From contig NZ_QQTY01000003.1 in the NCBI RefSeq assembly GCF_003670115.1, forward strand, positions 644,131 through 708,130: DNA of 64,000 nt. The letters run 5' to 3'. Below are positions 25,516 to 34,643 of this stretch, piece after piece; positions within the stretch are counted from its first letter, which is position 1; every line of letters starts with the position of its first letter. Under the pieces are notes generated by a model that searched no databases, was not told where the DNA came from, and worked only from the letters and a program-made list of their open reading frames with translations. This DNA comes from Natronorubrum halophilum. GTDB taxonomy: Archaea > Halobacteriota > Halobacteria > Halobacteriales > Natrialbaceae. Position numbers and translations under genes: made by a program.

Positions 25516-26528
25516 CCCGGGCGATCGTCGTCGGCCCACTGTTCGAGGACGTCTGGCCGCTCGCCGCCAACCACCTCCGCGAGCTGTGGGCCGAGCGCGG
25601 CTCCGTCGAGTTCCGACGCCTCGACGAGACGCCCGAGCGACTCGTCGACGTGCTGGACGACCCGGGCGAGATGACAGAACTCGCGGCGCTGGGCGTGCCC
25701 GTCACCGAAGGGGACACCGAGCGCCTGACCGCCCTTGAGTCGGCGTTCGTGATGACCGACTCGATGTACGCCGTCGATGCCGACGCTCACAAGCGCCTCA
25801 AGGAGCGCGGCGTCGTCGTCCACGACCACACCGACGAGGGGTTCTGGGCGCAGTCGGTCGCCGAGTTCGGGCTCGGCCTAACGATCGACGCCCTCCGGAA
25901 GATCCCACAGAAGCACGCCAGGATGACTGAGAGCCACGATCCGTGGGACCTGGAGAAGCTCGACAACAAGGTTCCGGGCGCGAACGGCCACCAGTTCGCG
26001 GACGACCCAGCGTTTACGAACGGCACCGTCGCCGGCACCCGCGTCAGGGTGGCGGGCATCGGAAACATCGGCAGCACGTACGCCGACGCCGTCGCCTCGC
26101 TCGGCGCGGACGTCGCAGCCTACGACCCCTACGCCGACGAGCCCTGTTTCCACCGATCGGGCGCCGACCGGATCTGGTCGCTGGAAGCGCTCGTCGAGGA
26201 CGCCGAGGTGTTCGCGCCGACGGTCCCCCTTACCGACGCCACCGAGGGGCTGATCACGGCCGAGCACGTTCACGCGCTTCCCGAGGGCTGTGTCATGCTT
26301 CTGATCACCCGCGCGGGCGTGATCGACATGGACGCCGTCCGCGAGCGCGTCCTCGACGACGAGATCGCGCTGGCTGCCGACGTCTGGGACGAGGAGCCGC
26401 TGCCGCTGGACGACCCGCTGCTTGACCGGCACAACGTCGTCCACACGCCCCACATCGCCGGTCGCACGCGCGACGCTAACGAATCGTGGGCCGAACGCCT
26501 CAACACTCACTTCCGTGCGGTAGAGTGA
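25512..26528 (+). CDS. D-isomer-specific 2-hydroxyacid dehydrogenase
   Basis: The 338-residue NAD(P)-dependent oxidoreductase has the dinucleotide motif GIGNIGSTYADAV (about residue 180) and the catalytic triad positions: R in LLITRAGVID, E in DVWDEEPLPLD, and H in HNVVHTPHIAGRT. It overlaps the isomerase gene by four bases, so the three plus-strand genes form an operon. It could reduce or oxidise a sugar-derived 2-keto/hydroxy acid; the exact substrate is unknown. Confidence 0.9.
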   Translation: MTRAIVVGPLFEDVWPLAANHLRELWAERGSVEFRRLDETPERLVDVLDDPGEMTELAALGVPVTEGDTERLTALESAFVMTDSMYAVDADAHKRLKERGVVVHDHTDEGFWAQSVAEFGLGLTIDALRKIPQKHARMTESHDPWDLEKLDNKVPGANGHQFADDPAFTNGTVAGTRVRVAGIGNIGSTYADAVASLGADVAAYDPYADEPCFHRSGADRIWSLEALVEDAEVFAPTVPLTDATEGLITAEHVHALPEGCVMLLITRAGVIDMDAVRERVLDDEIALAADVWDEEPLPLDDPLLDRHNVVHTPHIAGRTRDANESWAERLNTHFRAVE

Positions 26529-26839
26529 CACGCGGCGTTCGGAGGAGCTCATTGATGCCGTGCCTGCAAAGGCGCTGCCTATCATCAAGAGATCAACGAC
26601 AACCGGTACTGTTACTGGCAGTCACTGACCGGTGATGAGTGATCGACTACTTCTGCTCGAGATCATCAATGCGCTTGAAGAGCAGGGGCTCGTCAAGTTG
26701 GACCAACAGTCAGTGTGATTTCCCAGTAGCCACCGGTGCGGTTTCTGTGGTGCCGAATGGGTGGACACCATGACAGAGCATCCGACGTTATCGAAGTTCA
26801 CTACAACCCAAACGACTGGCTCGAGGCCGGACGTGGAAG
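26529..26839. other. Intergenic region with possible gene scraps
   Basis: Short pieces such as NDNRYCYWQSLTGDE, LLLLEIINALEEQGLVKL and CGFCGAEWVDTMTEH occur in different plus-strand frames. They look like fragments of small DNA-binding or zinc proteins, but none is intact or certain. Confidence 0.3.
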
Positions 26840-28942
26840 TCAGTCACCGACCGAGTCAGTGTTGGCCGACTCCGGGAACTCGGTCTCGTCTACCGTCGAT
26901 GCGTCCGACGCGTTGAGTCTCTCCTCTCCCTCCGGGAAATAACACGCCGCTCGATGGGCCTCATCGCCGGTCTCGTCGATGGCCGGCTCGGCCTCCCAAC
27001 ACGACTCCTGTGCCCGCGGACAGCGCGGGGCGAACGTACAGCCCGAGGGGAGGTTGACCGGATTCGGCGGTTCGCCCTCGAGCAGGACGCGCGTTCGATC
27101 GGCCGTCGGATCCTTCTCCGGTGCAGCCGAGAGCAGCGACGAGGTGTAGGGGTGTCGCGGCTGGGACGCGATTCGATCGACGTCGCCCTCCTCGATGACG
27201 CGGCCGAGGTACATGATGGCCAGCCGATCCGACACCTGTGTTAGGCTCGCGAGGTCGTGGGAGATGTAGACGATCCCGATGTCCTCCGCGTCGGCTAACC
27301 CGCGCAGCAGGTTCAGCAGGTTGACCTTCAACGAGACGTCGAGCATCGACGCCGGCTCGTCACAGATCAGGAAGTCCGGATCTAGAACCAGCGCCTTGGC
27401 GACCGCCACGCGCTGGCGCTGCCCTCCGGAGAGTTCGTGGGGGTACTTATCGAGAAACTTCTCGGCCGGGGTCAGCCCGACCTTCTCGAGCGTCTCGACG
27501 ATCGCCCGCTCTTTTTCGTCCGTGCGGTAGTCGTGAATCGTCAGCGGCTCGCCGACGAGTTTGCGGACGGTCTGGCGGGGGTTCAGCGAATCGAAGGGGT
27601 CCTGAAAGATGATCTGGACCTTCCGCCGGAACTCTTGGAGGTTGCCGTCCTGATAGTACTCGTAGGGCTTCCCGTCAAACGTGAACTCGCCCCCGGTCGG
27701 ATCCTCGAGCAAGGCCATCGTCTCGCCGAGCGTCGACTTCCCGCAGCCGGACTCGCCAGCGACGCCGAGCACCTCCGAACGGCGGACCGACAGCGAGACG
27801 CCGTCGACCGCTTTCACGTAGTCGGGGTCTTCACCACGGAACTTGTCCAACAACGGCTGGCTCTGCTCGTAGTGTTTCTCGAGGTCGTTCGTCTCGAGGA
27901 TGACCTCGCCACGGTCGGAGTCCGCGTCGCCGTCGTCGGGAATGTTCCACGTCTCCGGTTCGTCGGCGTCCCGCCGGAGTTGGGCCGCCTCCTTGACGCG
28001 GTGGCAGGCCGAGCGGTGGTTCCGGTTGGGGAGATTGACCAGATCGGGATGGGATTCCCCGCACTCGTCCGTGGCGAACGGACAGCGGTCCTCGAAGACG
28101 CAGGCCGTCGGTTCTCGGTTCAGGTTCGGCGGCGAACCGGGAATCGCGACGGGGTCCTCGTTCTCGTCGATCTCCGGAAAGGAGTTCTTCAGCCCCATCG
28201 TGTAGGGGTTGGTGGGATTGACGAGCACGTTGTCGACGCTGCCCTGCTCCATGACCTTCCCGCCGTAGAGGATCGACAGCTCGTCGCAGGTCTCCGCGAT
28301 GACACCGATTTCGTGGGTGATCAGCAGCAGCGAGCTGTCCATCCGCTCTTGGATCTCTAAGATCTTGTCGATGATCTTGTCCTGAACGATGACGTCCAGC
28401 CCGGTCGTCGGCTCGTCGGCGATGATCAGGTCCGGCTCGAGGGCCAGCGCCATCGCGATGGTGACTCGCTGGCGCATCCCGCCGGAGAACTCGTGGGGAT
28501 ACTCGTCGATTCGGTCCGGATCGAGGCCGACGATCTCGAACAGTTCGCGGACGCGGTCGCGCGCCTTCGCGTCCGTGACGTTGCGGTGGGTGTGTATCGC
28601 CTGCGCGATCTGGTCGCCGGTCGACATCACGGGATCGAGCGAGTCCATCGCGCTCTGGGGGATATAGGCGATGTCCTCCCAGAGGATGTCTCGGCGCTCG
28701 GCTTCGGAGAGGGACGTGAGGTCCGTTCCGCTGAACTCGATCGTCCCGCTCTCGACGGTACCGTTGCCTGGGAGCAGTCCCAACAGCGCCTCCGCGACGG
28801 TGGACTTTCCGGAACCGGACTCGCCGGCGAGGCCGTAGTTGACGCCCTCGTCGATGGTGAAGGAGACGTCGTTGACGGCGTGGACTGGTTCGTCGTCGGT
28901 CGCGTACGTGACTTTGAGATCTTCGACGTTGAGTAGCGTCAT
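26840..28942 (-). CDS. Dipeptide/oligopeptide-type ABC transporter, fused ATPases (DppD-DppF)
   Basis: The 700-residue protein carries two complete ATP-binding cassettes. The first (about 1-325) has GESGSGKST and FSGGMRQRVTIAMAL; the second (about 345-665) has GESGCGKST and LSGGQRQRVAVAKAL. Each ends with the cysteine-bearing oligopeptide-type tail (CVFEDRCPF and CTFAPRCPR). In bacteria these are two separate genes; fusion is common in haloarchaea. It is the last gene of the operon and overlaps the DppC-type permease by four bases. The ligand may be a peptide or an oligosaccharide. Confidence 0.93.
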   Translation of the reverse strand: MTLLNVEDLKVTYATDDEPVHAVNDVSFTIDEGVNYGLAGESGSGKSTVAEALLGLLPGNGTVESGTIEFSGTDLTSLSEAERRDILWEDIAYIPQSAMDSLDPVMSTGDQIAQAIHTHRNVTDAKARDRVRELFEIVGLDPDRIDEYPHEFSGGMRQRVTIAMALALEPDLIIADEPTTGLDVIVQDKIIDKILEIQERMDSSLLLITHEIGVIAETCDELSILYGGKVMEQGSVDNVLVNPTNPYTMGLKNSFPEIDENEDPVAIPGSPPNLNREPTACVFEDRCPFATDECGESHPDLVNLPNRNHRSACHRVKEAAQLRRDADEPETWNIPDDGDADSDRGEVILETNDLEKHYEQSQPLLDKFRGEDPDYVKAVDGVSLSVRRSEVLGVAGESGCGKSTLGETMALLEDPTGGEFTFDGKPYEYYQDGNLQEFRRKVQIIFQDPFDSLNPRQTVRKLVGEPLTIHDYRTDEKERAIVETLEKVGLTPAEKFLDKYPHELSGGQRQRVAVAKALVLDPDFLICDEPASMLDVSLKVNLLNLLRGLADAEDIGIVYISHDLASLTQVSDRLAIMYLGRVIEEGDVDRIASQPRHPYTSSLLSAAPEKDPTADRTRVLLEGEPPNPVNLPSGCTFAPRCPRAQESCWEAEPAIDETGDEAHRAACYFPEGEERLNASDASTVDETEFPESANTDSVGD

Positions 28943-29859
28943 TGGTTGGTCTGAATTTCGGGATTAATGACTTCCTCGTAGGCCCGCCCGATGAGGAACA
29001 CCGAGGTGGTTATCGCGGCGATACCGATGGCCGGCGGGAGCACCCACCACCACGCGACGCGCATGTTCCCCGACGCGAACACCTGCCGGAGCATTCGGCC
29101 CCAACTGGTCATCGTCGGATCGCCGAAGCCGAGGAAGGCGAGACTCGCCTGCGCGGCGATCGCCCAGGCGACGCCGTAGGCGGTGTAGAGGAATCCGATC
29201 GGTAGGACGTTCGGTGCGACGTGGTACAGCATCGTCCGCAGGTTGCTCGCACCGCTGGCTCGAGCGGACTTGACGAACGTCCGCTCGCGGACCGACAGCA
29301 CCTCGGAGCGGACGACCCGCGCCGGCATCTTCCAGAGGAACGCGGCGATGATCGCCGTGATCAGCCAGATATTCGGCGTCATGAACGTCAGCAACAGCAG
29401 CGCCATCGGCATGAACGGCAGCGAGAACGTCAGGTCGGTCAGCCGCATCAGGAGCTCGTCGACCCAGCCACCGTAGTAGCCGCTGACGACGCCGACGGTG
29501 AAGCCGAGCGCGCCCGTCCCCAGACCGCCGAACAGGCCGACGATGAGCGTCGGCCGCGCGCCGGCGAGGAACTGGCTCAGCACGTCCTTGCCGTACGCCG
29601 TCGTCCCGAATAACGCGTCCGCGCTCGGGGCAGTGAGCCGGAGCACGGAGCCGCCGTCGCCGCGAACGGTATGCTCGATCGGGTCGTGGAGGGCCAGATA
29701 CGGCCCGAACAGTCCGAGGAACACGAACGCCGCGACGACGAGCATGCCGGCGAAGGCCATCGGGTCCTGTCGCAGGAACGCGAACTGGTCGCGGACGGTC
29801 GTCCACAGCGCGTCGACGCGCTTGTACAGCTCCGCCTTGGGTTTCGTTTCGGTACTCAT
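28939..29859 (-). CDS. ABC transporter permease, DppC type
   Basis: The 306-residue membrane protein has an N-terminal DppC-type extension, a helix near residue 40 (VVAAFVFLGLFGPYLAL), and the EAA-like loop VKSARASGASNLRTMLYHV. It overlaps the DppB-type gene and the fused ATPase gene by four bases each, showing tight coupling. Confidence 0.92.
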   Translation of the reverse strand: MSTETKPKAELYKRVDALWTTVRDQFAFLRQDPMAFAGMLVVAAFVFLGLFGPYLALHDPIEHTVRGDGGSVLRLTAPSADALFGTTAYGKDVLSQFLAGARPTLIVGLFGGLGTGALGFTVGVVSGYYGGWVDELLMRLTDLTFSLPFMPMALLLLTFMTPNIWLITAIIAAFLWKMPARVVRSEVLSVRERTFVKSARASGASNLRTMLYHVAPNVLPIGFLYTAYGVAWAIAAQASLAFLGFGDPTMTSWGRMLRQVFASGNMRVAWWWVLPPAIGIAAITTSVFLIGRAYEEVINPEIQTNQ

Positions 29860-30851
29860 GCGGAGCCACCTCCGTTCGTCGACACCGTCGGATCGAAGTA
29901 CGCGTAGAGGACATCGGCTGCGAGGTTCGCGATGATGACCGCCAGCGCCATGATGAAGACCGCGGCCTGGACCAGTGGGTAGTCCTGCTGCTGGATTGCC
30001 AACACGAGTTCGCGACCGATGCCGGGCCAGCTGAAGACTACCTCGAGCAGGATCAGCCCTTGGAAGATCATGCCCAGTCGGAGCGTGAAGTAGGTCAGGA
30101 TCGGCAGCATCGAGTTACGGCCTGCACGGGCCAACTGCTCCGTCTCCGAGAGTCCCTTCGCCCGGTGGAGTTTGAGGAACTCCGAGCCGCGCTTCTCGAC
30201 GACGCCGTTGCGGGCCAACAACAGGAAGTCGCCGCTGTAGTAGAGAACGGCGACGGTAAACGGCAAGAGGTAGTGATGGAGGAAGTCCAGTGAGACGAAC
30301 GTGTCGAGGTAGCCGTCCGGCGTCGCCCGGATCGACCGCATCCCGAGTGCGGGGACGACCTCCAGATTGTACGCGAAGACGATGATAAAGAAGATCGCCG
30401 TGATGAACACCGGTGTCGAGCGCAGCAGCGTCGTCGAGACGATACTCGCCTTCTCGAGTCGACTGCCCCGGTTCCAGCCGGCGTACATGCCCAGCACCGA
30501 ACTCAGGATCGCCGTGGTCACCAGCGCGGGCACCAACAGGATCAGCGAGTTGATCAGCCGCGGCTCGAGGACGTCCCAGACCGGTTGGCTCCGCAGGATG
30601 GAGTAGCCGAACTGGAAGGTAAGCAGGCTCCCGAGATAGTTGACGTACTGTTTCCAGATCGATTGGTCGAGCCCGTACATCGCCCGAATTTCGTCGATCT
30701 GCTCCTGGTTGAGGTTCCCCGAGGTGACGAGCGTCTCGAAGGGACTCCCCGGCAGGAGCCGGAGGACGACGAAGATGACCGAGACCGCGACCAGGGTCAG
30801 GAGGACCGAAATCGCGAGCCGCTTGAGCAGGAACCGCTGGAATTTGCTCAT
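29856..30851 (-). CDS. ABC transporter permease, DppB type
   Basis: The 331-residue protein has the typical start FLLKRLAISVLLTLVAVSVI, a periplasmic-type segment (YGLDQSIWKQYVNYLG) and the loop KLHRAKGLSETEQL of DppB/OppB permeases. Its ATG overlaps the stop of a small upstream ORF by four bases. Confidence 0.93.
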   Translation of the reverse strand: MSKFQRFLLKRLAISVLLTLVAVSVIFVVLRLLPGSPFETLVTSGNLNQEQIDEIRAMYGLDQSIWKQYVNYLGSLLTFQFGYSILRSQPVWDVLEPRLINSLILLVPALVTTAILSSVLGMYAGWNRGSRLEKASIVSTTLLRSTPVFITAIFFIIVFAYNLEVVPALGMRSIRATPDGYLDTFVSLDFLHHYLLPFTVAVLYYSGDFLLLARNGVVEKRGSEFLKLHRAKGLSETEQLARAGRNSMLPILTYFTLRLGMIFQGLILLEVVFSWPGIGRELVLAIQQQDYPLVQAAVFIMALAVIIANLAADVLYAYFDPTVSTNGGGSA

Positions 30852-31021
30852 CGGGTCTCACCCGCCGCGATACCGGTCGCCGGCCGCGCCGTTGCATCGG
30901 CCGCGCGCTCGGCTCGAACGGTGGCGCGGTCGGGGTGTCGGTTCGTCTCGGGTCGGGTCCGTCCCCGCGGCGGTCGCGGGAGGCGGTCGGTTGCACGGTC
31001 CATTGGTGTCTGGTTGGTCAT
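30848..31021 (-). CDS. 57-residue Arg/Pro/Ala-rich small ORF coupled inside the dpp-like operon
   Basis: ATG 31021 overlaps the stop of the binding-protein gene in an ATGA arrangement, and its own TGA overlaps the permease ATG in the same way. The peptide begins MTNQTPMDRATDRLPRPPRG and is basic and proline-rich, unlike the acidic haloarchaeal proteome. It has no membrane helix or known motif. It could be a real small protein or simply a translated bridge that keeps ribosomes coupled between the binding protein and permease. Confidence 0.5.
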   Translation of the reverse strand: MTNQTPMDRATDRLPRPPRGRTRPETNRHPDRATVRAERAADATARPATGIAAGETR

Positions 31022-32928
31022 GAGAAATCTGGCTGGTCGAGGTCCGAGCGACGCTTGTTGATGTTTTCGGGCTGAAGTCGTTCGACAAACGCTCCCCACG
31101 CGTCGCCGTTGGGGAACCGCAAGTTGCCGTCGCCGTCCCACGTGTAGCCCGCCTGCTCGAGGATGGTTCGTGCGTCTTCGACGTCGTAGCTGTAGTCGGT
31201 CGTATCGGGGTTGTGCCACTGGGTGAGCGACGAGATCAGGTTCTCTCCGTTCGGTACCGTCGCCTGCCCCTGGAGGAAGTCCTCGACGAACCCCTGCGAG
31301 TCGACCGCTTTCGCGAGCGCGACGCGGAATTCCTTGTCCCGGATCGGCGGACAGGAGAACATGAGCTTCGCGTTCAGTGGCGCGTAACTACCGACGGACA
31401 TCTTCTCGATCCCGTCGGTGTTGGCCGCACGGTCGGCCTGCAGGGTCGAGAGCGTCGTCCCGATGGCATCGATCGACCCGCTCTGGAGCGAGCCGATCAG
31501 CGCGTCGACGTTGCTCACGTTGATCCAGATGACGTTCTCGACGCCGGGGCCGCGCTCGGCCTGATCGCCGAGGGCGTCGGCCCGCCAGTCGTCGTCGAAC
31601 ATCCAGTGGTTCTCGTTGCGCGAGGCCTCGAACCGGGTCCCCTGCTCCCAGTCTTCGAACTGGAAGGGGCCGGTGCCGACGGGGGCGTCCGGGTTGTGCT
31701 GGGACGGGTTGTCGACGTCCTCCCACCGGTGTTCCGGGAGGATCACGCTCCGGACGACCCGCTGAGTCATGAACGAGGCGTCGGGGTTCGACAGGTTGAA
31801 CCGGACCTCGTGATCGCCGAGGACCTCGACGGACTCGATCGGTTCGTAGAACGGCACCTGGCTCGTAGAGGAGTACTCCTTGTACAGTTCGACGGTGAAC
31901 GTCACGTCGTCGGCGGTGAACGCTTCGCCGTCGTGCCATTCGATGCCCTCGCGCAGCGTGAGTTCGACGGTCGTATCGTCGACGAAATCGCCACCGGTCG
32001 CCAGTGCGGGGACCACGTCCAAATCGGGCGTCGCGTCGAATAATCCGTCGTAGATGAACGTGAGTCGATTGGCCTCCGCGCCGCCGGCGGCCCACGGCAG
32101 ATTCAGCGAGTTCATCGACGTGGTGACGCCCTTGACGTAGGTCCGGTTGTCCGTCTCGGGCTGGAGGTTAACCTCCGTCCAGACAAACGAGTCCATCGTC
32201 GGACCGTTGCCCGGCGTTTCGACGTAGCCGCTCCACCGCCCCGTGTTCACCGCCGTGATGATGTTCGGGTACAGTGTGATGAGTGCCCCGACGTCTTCAG
32301 CGAACAGTTCCTGCGCGCGGTCGACGAGTTCCTCGCGCTTCTCGCGATCGGTCGTCTGGGCCTGTTCCGTGAGAATCTCTTGTAACTCGGGATTGTGGTA
32401 ATTGTCGTAGTTCGAGAGCGATCCCTCGGTCGTACGCATCAACAGCGGATTCGGATCGAGCCCCCGTTGCGGGTCGGGCCCGTGTGTGCTCATCGAGATT
32501 ACCGCCTCGAGTCCCCGCGTATCCCAGCTCTGGGCGTACAGCTGGTTCAGCGGTCGATCGTTGAGCCTGACGGCCATACCCAGGTCGCTGAGACCGCGCT
32601 TGACCATCAACGCGTGTTCGCGCATCCACGGATCGTCCTCGCTCGAGAATTCGACGGGTAACCGGTCGAGCACCGAACCGGCCGTTGCGCTGTAATCCAG
32701 TGGCGGTGATTCGGCGTCGACGGTCTCCCACTCGCGCCAGTGCTTTGTTTCGACGGTCTCCGGGACGCCATCGGACACGTCCGGCTCGAGACTCTCGCCG
32801 CGACTGGCGCTACAGCCCGCCAGTGCGCTCGTTCCGAGCGCCGCGGCGGCCGTGGCGATATAGCCGCGTCGCGTGAGTCGGTCACCAGCCCCTGCGACCG
32901 AACCTTCATGATTTTCTTGCGTCGTCAT
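31018..32928 (-). CDS. Solute-binding lipoprotein, SBP_bac_5-like with permuted segment order
   Basis: The 636-residue protein has a Tat-like signal and lipobox (RLTRRGYIA, LAGC with C39). Segments normally near the C-terminus of the family 5 fold (DDPWMREHALMVKRGL, then NYDNYHNPELQEIL and GALITLYPN) lie at about residues 98-222. The usual N-terminal segments (LTFIYDGLFDATPDL, LREGIEWHDGEAFTADDVTF) come afterwards, at about 289-345. VGTGPFQFEDW and RDKEFRVALAKAVDSQGFVE follow in normal order. The protein ends where the canonical C-terminal part would begin. This is what a circular permutation would look like. It binds the ligand for the dpp-like transporter. Confidence 0.85.
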   Translation of the reverse strand: MTTQENHEGSVAGAGDRLTRRGYIATAAAALGTSALAGCSASRGESLEPDVSDGVPETVETKHWREWETVDAESPPLDYSATAGSVLDRLPVEFSSEDDPWMREHALMVKRGLSDLGMAVRLNDRPLNQLYAQSWDTRGLEAVISMSTHGPDPQRGLDPNPLLMRTTEGSLSNYDNYHNPELQEILTEQAQTTDREKREELVDRAQELFAEDVGALITLYPNIITAVNTGRWSGYVETPGNGPTMDSFVWTEVNLQPETDNRTYVKGVTTSMNSLNLPWAAGGAEANRLTFIYDGLFDATPDLDVVPALATGGDFVDDTTVELTLREGIEWHDGEAFTADDVTFTVELYKEYSSTSQVPFYEPIESVEVLGDHEVRFNLSNPDASFMTQRVVRSVILPEHRWEDVDNPSQHNPDAPVGTGPFQFEDWEQGTRFEASRNENHWMFDDDWRADALGDQAERGPGVENVIWINVSNVDALIGSLQSGSIDAIGTTLSTLQADRAANTDGIEKMSVGSYAPLNAKLMFSCPPIRDKEFRVALAKAVDSQGFVEDFLQGQATVPNGENLISSLTQWHNPDTTDYSYDVEDARTILEQAGYTWDGDGNLRFPNGDAWGAFVERLQPENINKRRSDLDQPDFS

Positions 32929-32968
32929 CCACCCCCACGTTATGGGCTAACTAGGTTCGATTTACTCC

Positions 32969-32990
32969 CTATCGGCGCCGATAGCTATCG
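32969..32990. promoter_or_regulatory. Overlapping palindromes with three CTATCG half-sites
   Basis: CTATCGGCGCCGATAG (32969-32984) is a perfect 16-base palindrome, and CGATAGCTATCG (32979-32990) a perfect 12-base one, sharing one half-site. A TATA-like CTTAAAG on the minus strand lies at about 32995-33001, so the palindromes sit at or just upstream of the predicted transcription start of the binding-protein gene (ATG 32928). This is an operator candidate for the dpp-like operon. Confidence 0.6.
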
Positions 32991-33046
32991 TTCTTTAAGT
33001 GAGGGATGGTGTGAACGTCCACACTCGGGACGAACTCGAATCGCGA

Positions 33047-33697
33047 TCACTCTCGCGGCCCGTAAATGAGTGCGAGCAATGTTCGCTCGGCGGTCCGAAG
33101 ACGTTCGCTCACCGTCGACTGAGCGATGTCGAGTTCGTCGGCGAGATCCGTCGCTGATGCCTCTCGAGGGATATCGAAGTAGCCGTGATTGTACGCCGTC
33201 TCGAGGACCGCCAACTGTTCGTCGGTGAGTTTCGAGACGAGAACCTCCGTTAATCGTCCGCTGTCGAGCGGTTCGCCGGGATTCTCGTTTTGGGTCACCG
33301 ACAGGAGTTCGAACTCGCCGAGGGTCTCTTGGACCTCGTCGGCCATCGATCGAAACTGGTCCCAGTCGCGCGTCGTCGTCACGATTTCGAAGACGTCGTT
33401 CTGGAGAACGATGCGGTTCGGAATCGCCTCCTGACGGAGGACCAGACTCAGAATAAACGGGTACGACTCCGTTGCCAAAATAGTCAGTCGGCGAATCTCG
33501 AGATCGTCCGATGCGGTCGGAATCTCGCTGCTATAGAACACCGATGCGCCGGAGATACCTTCAAGGAGCGTTTCGGGGTCGAACCCGGTGTTTGACGCGA
33601 CGGTCAGGGACTCAATCCACGTTCCGTCCTCGACGTAGAACGCGTTGTCGAGCTCGATACTCCGGACGTCGTCCATCTCTTGATGGATCTTCGCCAT
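33047..33697 (-). CDS. HTH_10 (bacterio-opsin activator-like) transcriptional regulator
   Basis: The C-terminal 60 residues form the HTH_10 domain (LTDEQLAVLETAYNHGYFDI, then ATDLADELDIAQSTVSERLR). The N-terminal half is an uncharacterised sensory region. The frame opens at a GTG at 33712; the ATG at 33697 (MAKIHQEMDDVRS) is slightly preferred. A strong TATA box (tttatatata, 33770-33779) lies upstream. It precedes the dpp-like operon in the same direction with 119 bases between, so it is the likely regulator of that transporter. Confidence 0.85.
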   Translation of the reverse strand: MAKIHQEMDDVRSIELDNAFYVEDGTWIESLTVASNTGFDPETLLEGISGASVFYSSEIPTASDDLEIRRLTILATESYPFILSLVLRQEAIPNRIVLQNDVFEIVTTTRDWDQFRSMADEVQETLGEFELLSVTQNENPGEPLDSGRLTEVLVSKLTDEQLAVLETAYNHGYFDIPREASATDLADELDIAQSTVSERLRTAERTLLALIYGPRE

Positions 33698-33769
33698 CAC
33701 GCCCGTCGGCACAGTAGTGAACTCAACACGTAGAATTGGCGACCCACCTATAGGGAAGAGTCCGGTCCG

Positions 33770-33779
33770 TTTATATATA
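33770..33779 (-). promoter_or_regulatory. TATA box of the HTH_10 regulator gene
   Basis: The ten-base A/T run tttatatata lies 60-80 bases before the start codon in GC-rich surroundings, a position consistent with an archaeal core promoter and a leader of about 30-50 bases. Confidence 0.5.
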
Positions 33780-33834
33780 GCTCACGCTTGTCGCGCTCAG
33801 GTCACCAGCGGCCAGTGAATCGCCCCGGGGATCA

Positions 33835-34373
33835 AATGGTTCGAGAATCGAAGATCCTCGTCATCACGAGAGGGCGAAACTCTCGTGCGCTCCACCAGAA
33901 TTCGAACCGTTCTGAGGACGGCGAAGCCGTCTCGAGTCGATATTAGTAAAATAGTCGACGAGATAGACAGCAATTGGTCTTGGGTATATGATGCAATGAA
34001 TATAGATTCACGGCTCAGCCTAGATGTCGCAGTGTCCGAACGGCGAGACACCGATCCAGCCGCTGTGTTCCTGCACCGATTGACCGAGAAACGCGATCTT
34101 GACGACACGGTGTTTCTCGTCGACGACTACGGATATCTGGCTGAATTCTCTTGGTTGTGATTGTGCGATCAGTTCGACTACGTCGGAAGAAACCTGCTCA
34201 AAAAGTGGTTTCATACCCATAACATGTGGGTTGACCACTTCATAACCAGTGAGTAGGAAGTCAGGCGAATGCCTGCAATAGCCTTGAACAAGCCACACAT
34301 TATTACAAATACAACGACTACACCAATCACTTAACAGATAGACACCAGCAGAAGTGCTAAACTAAACACTGCC
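33835..34373 (+). mobile_element. Decayed IS remnant (DDE transposase, right end kept)
   Basis: One frame reads IDSNWSWVYDAMNIDSRLSL, RRDTDPAAVFLHRLTEKRDL and DDTVFLVDDYGYLAEFS, then shifts to GRNLLKKWFHTHN. This matches, block for block, the intact transposase at the right edge of the window. The right terminal sequence, read on the minus strand as GGCAGTGTTTAGTTTAGC, ends at about 34373. The left end and N-terminal coding part are missing. Confidence 0.75.
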
Positions 34374-34595
34374 ATTCAAGGGAATATCTAATTTTTTGGG
34401 TTTCACAACACCATTTCAAACATTGTTCGTCAAACACCAGCTGTGCAACGCCTACGGTGACCTGCTTCTCAGCCGATCCAATACGAATATATTCGCCAAA
34501 ACGTCATACAAGATCGAAAATCGAAAGATTTTGTGCATAGATGGTTTTTGAACATTTGTTTGGAGAACGCGATCTGTGCATTAGTGTACTATGCG
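34374..34595. other. A/T-rich leader region before the luciferase-like gene
   Basis: No gene is visible. The composition is similar to the following gene and unlike the GC-rich transporter operon to the left. Confidence 0.4.
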
Positions 34596-34619
34596 AAATA
34601 GTATCATGGGATACTATTT
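34596..34619. promoter_or_regulatory. Perfect 10-base inverted repeat AAATAGTATC-ATGG-GATACTATTT
   Basis: The two arms (34596-34605 and 34610-34619) are exact complements with a four-base loop. The right arm overlaps the TATA-like position, about 25 bases before the ATG at 34644. A repressor bound here would block transcription of the luciferase-like gene. Confidence 0.6.
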
Positions 34620-34643
34620 ACACTCGGAGTTGTTTGATAGGGT

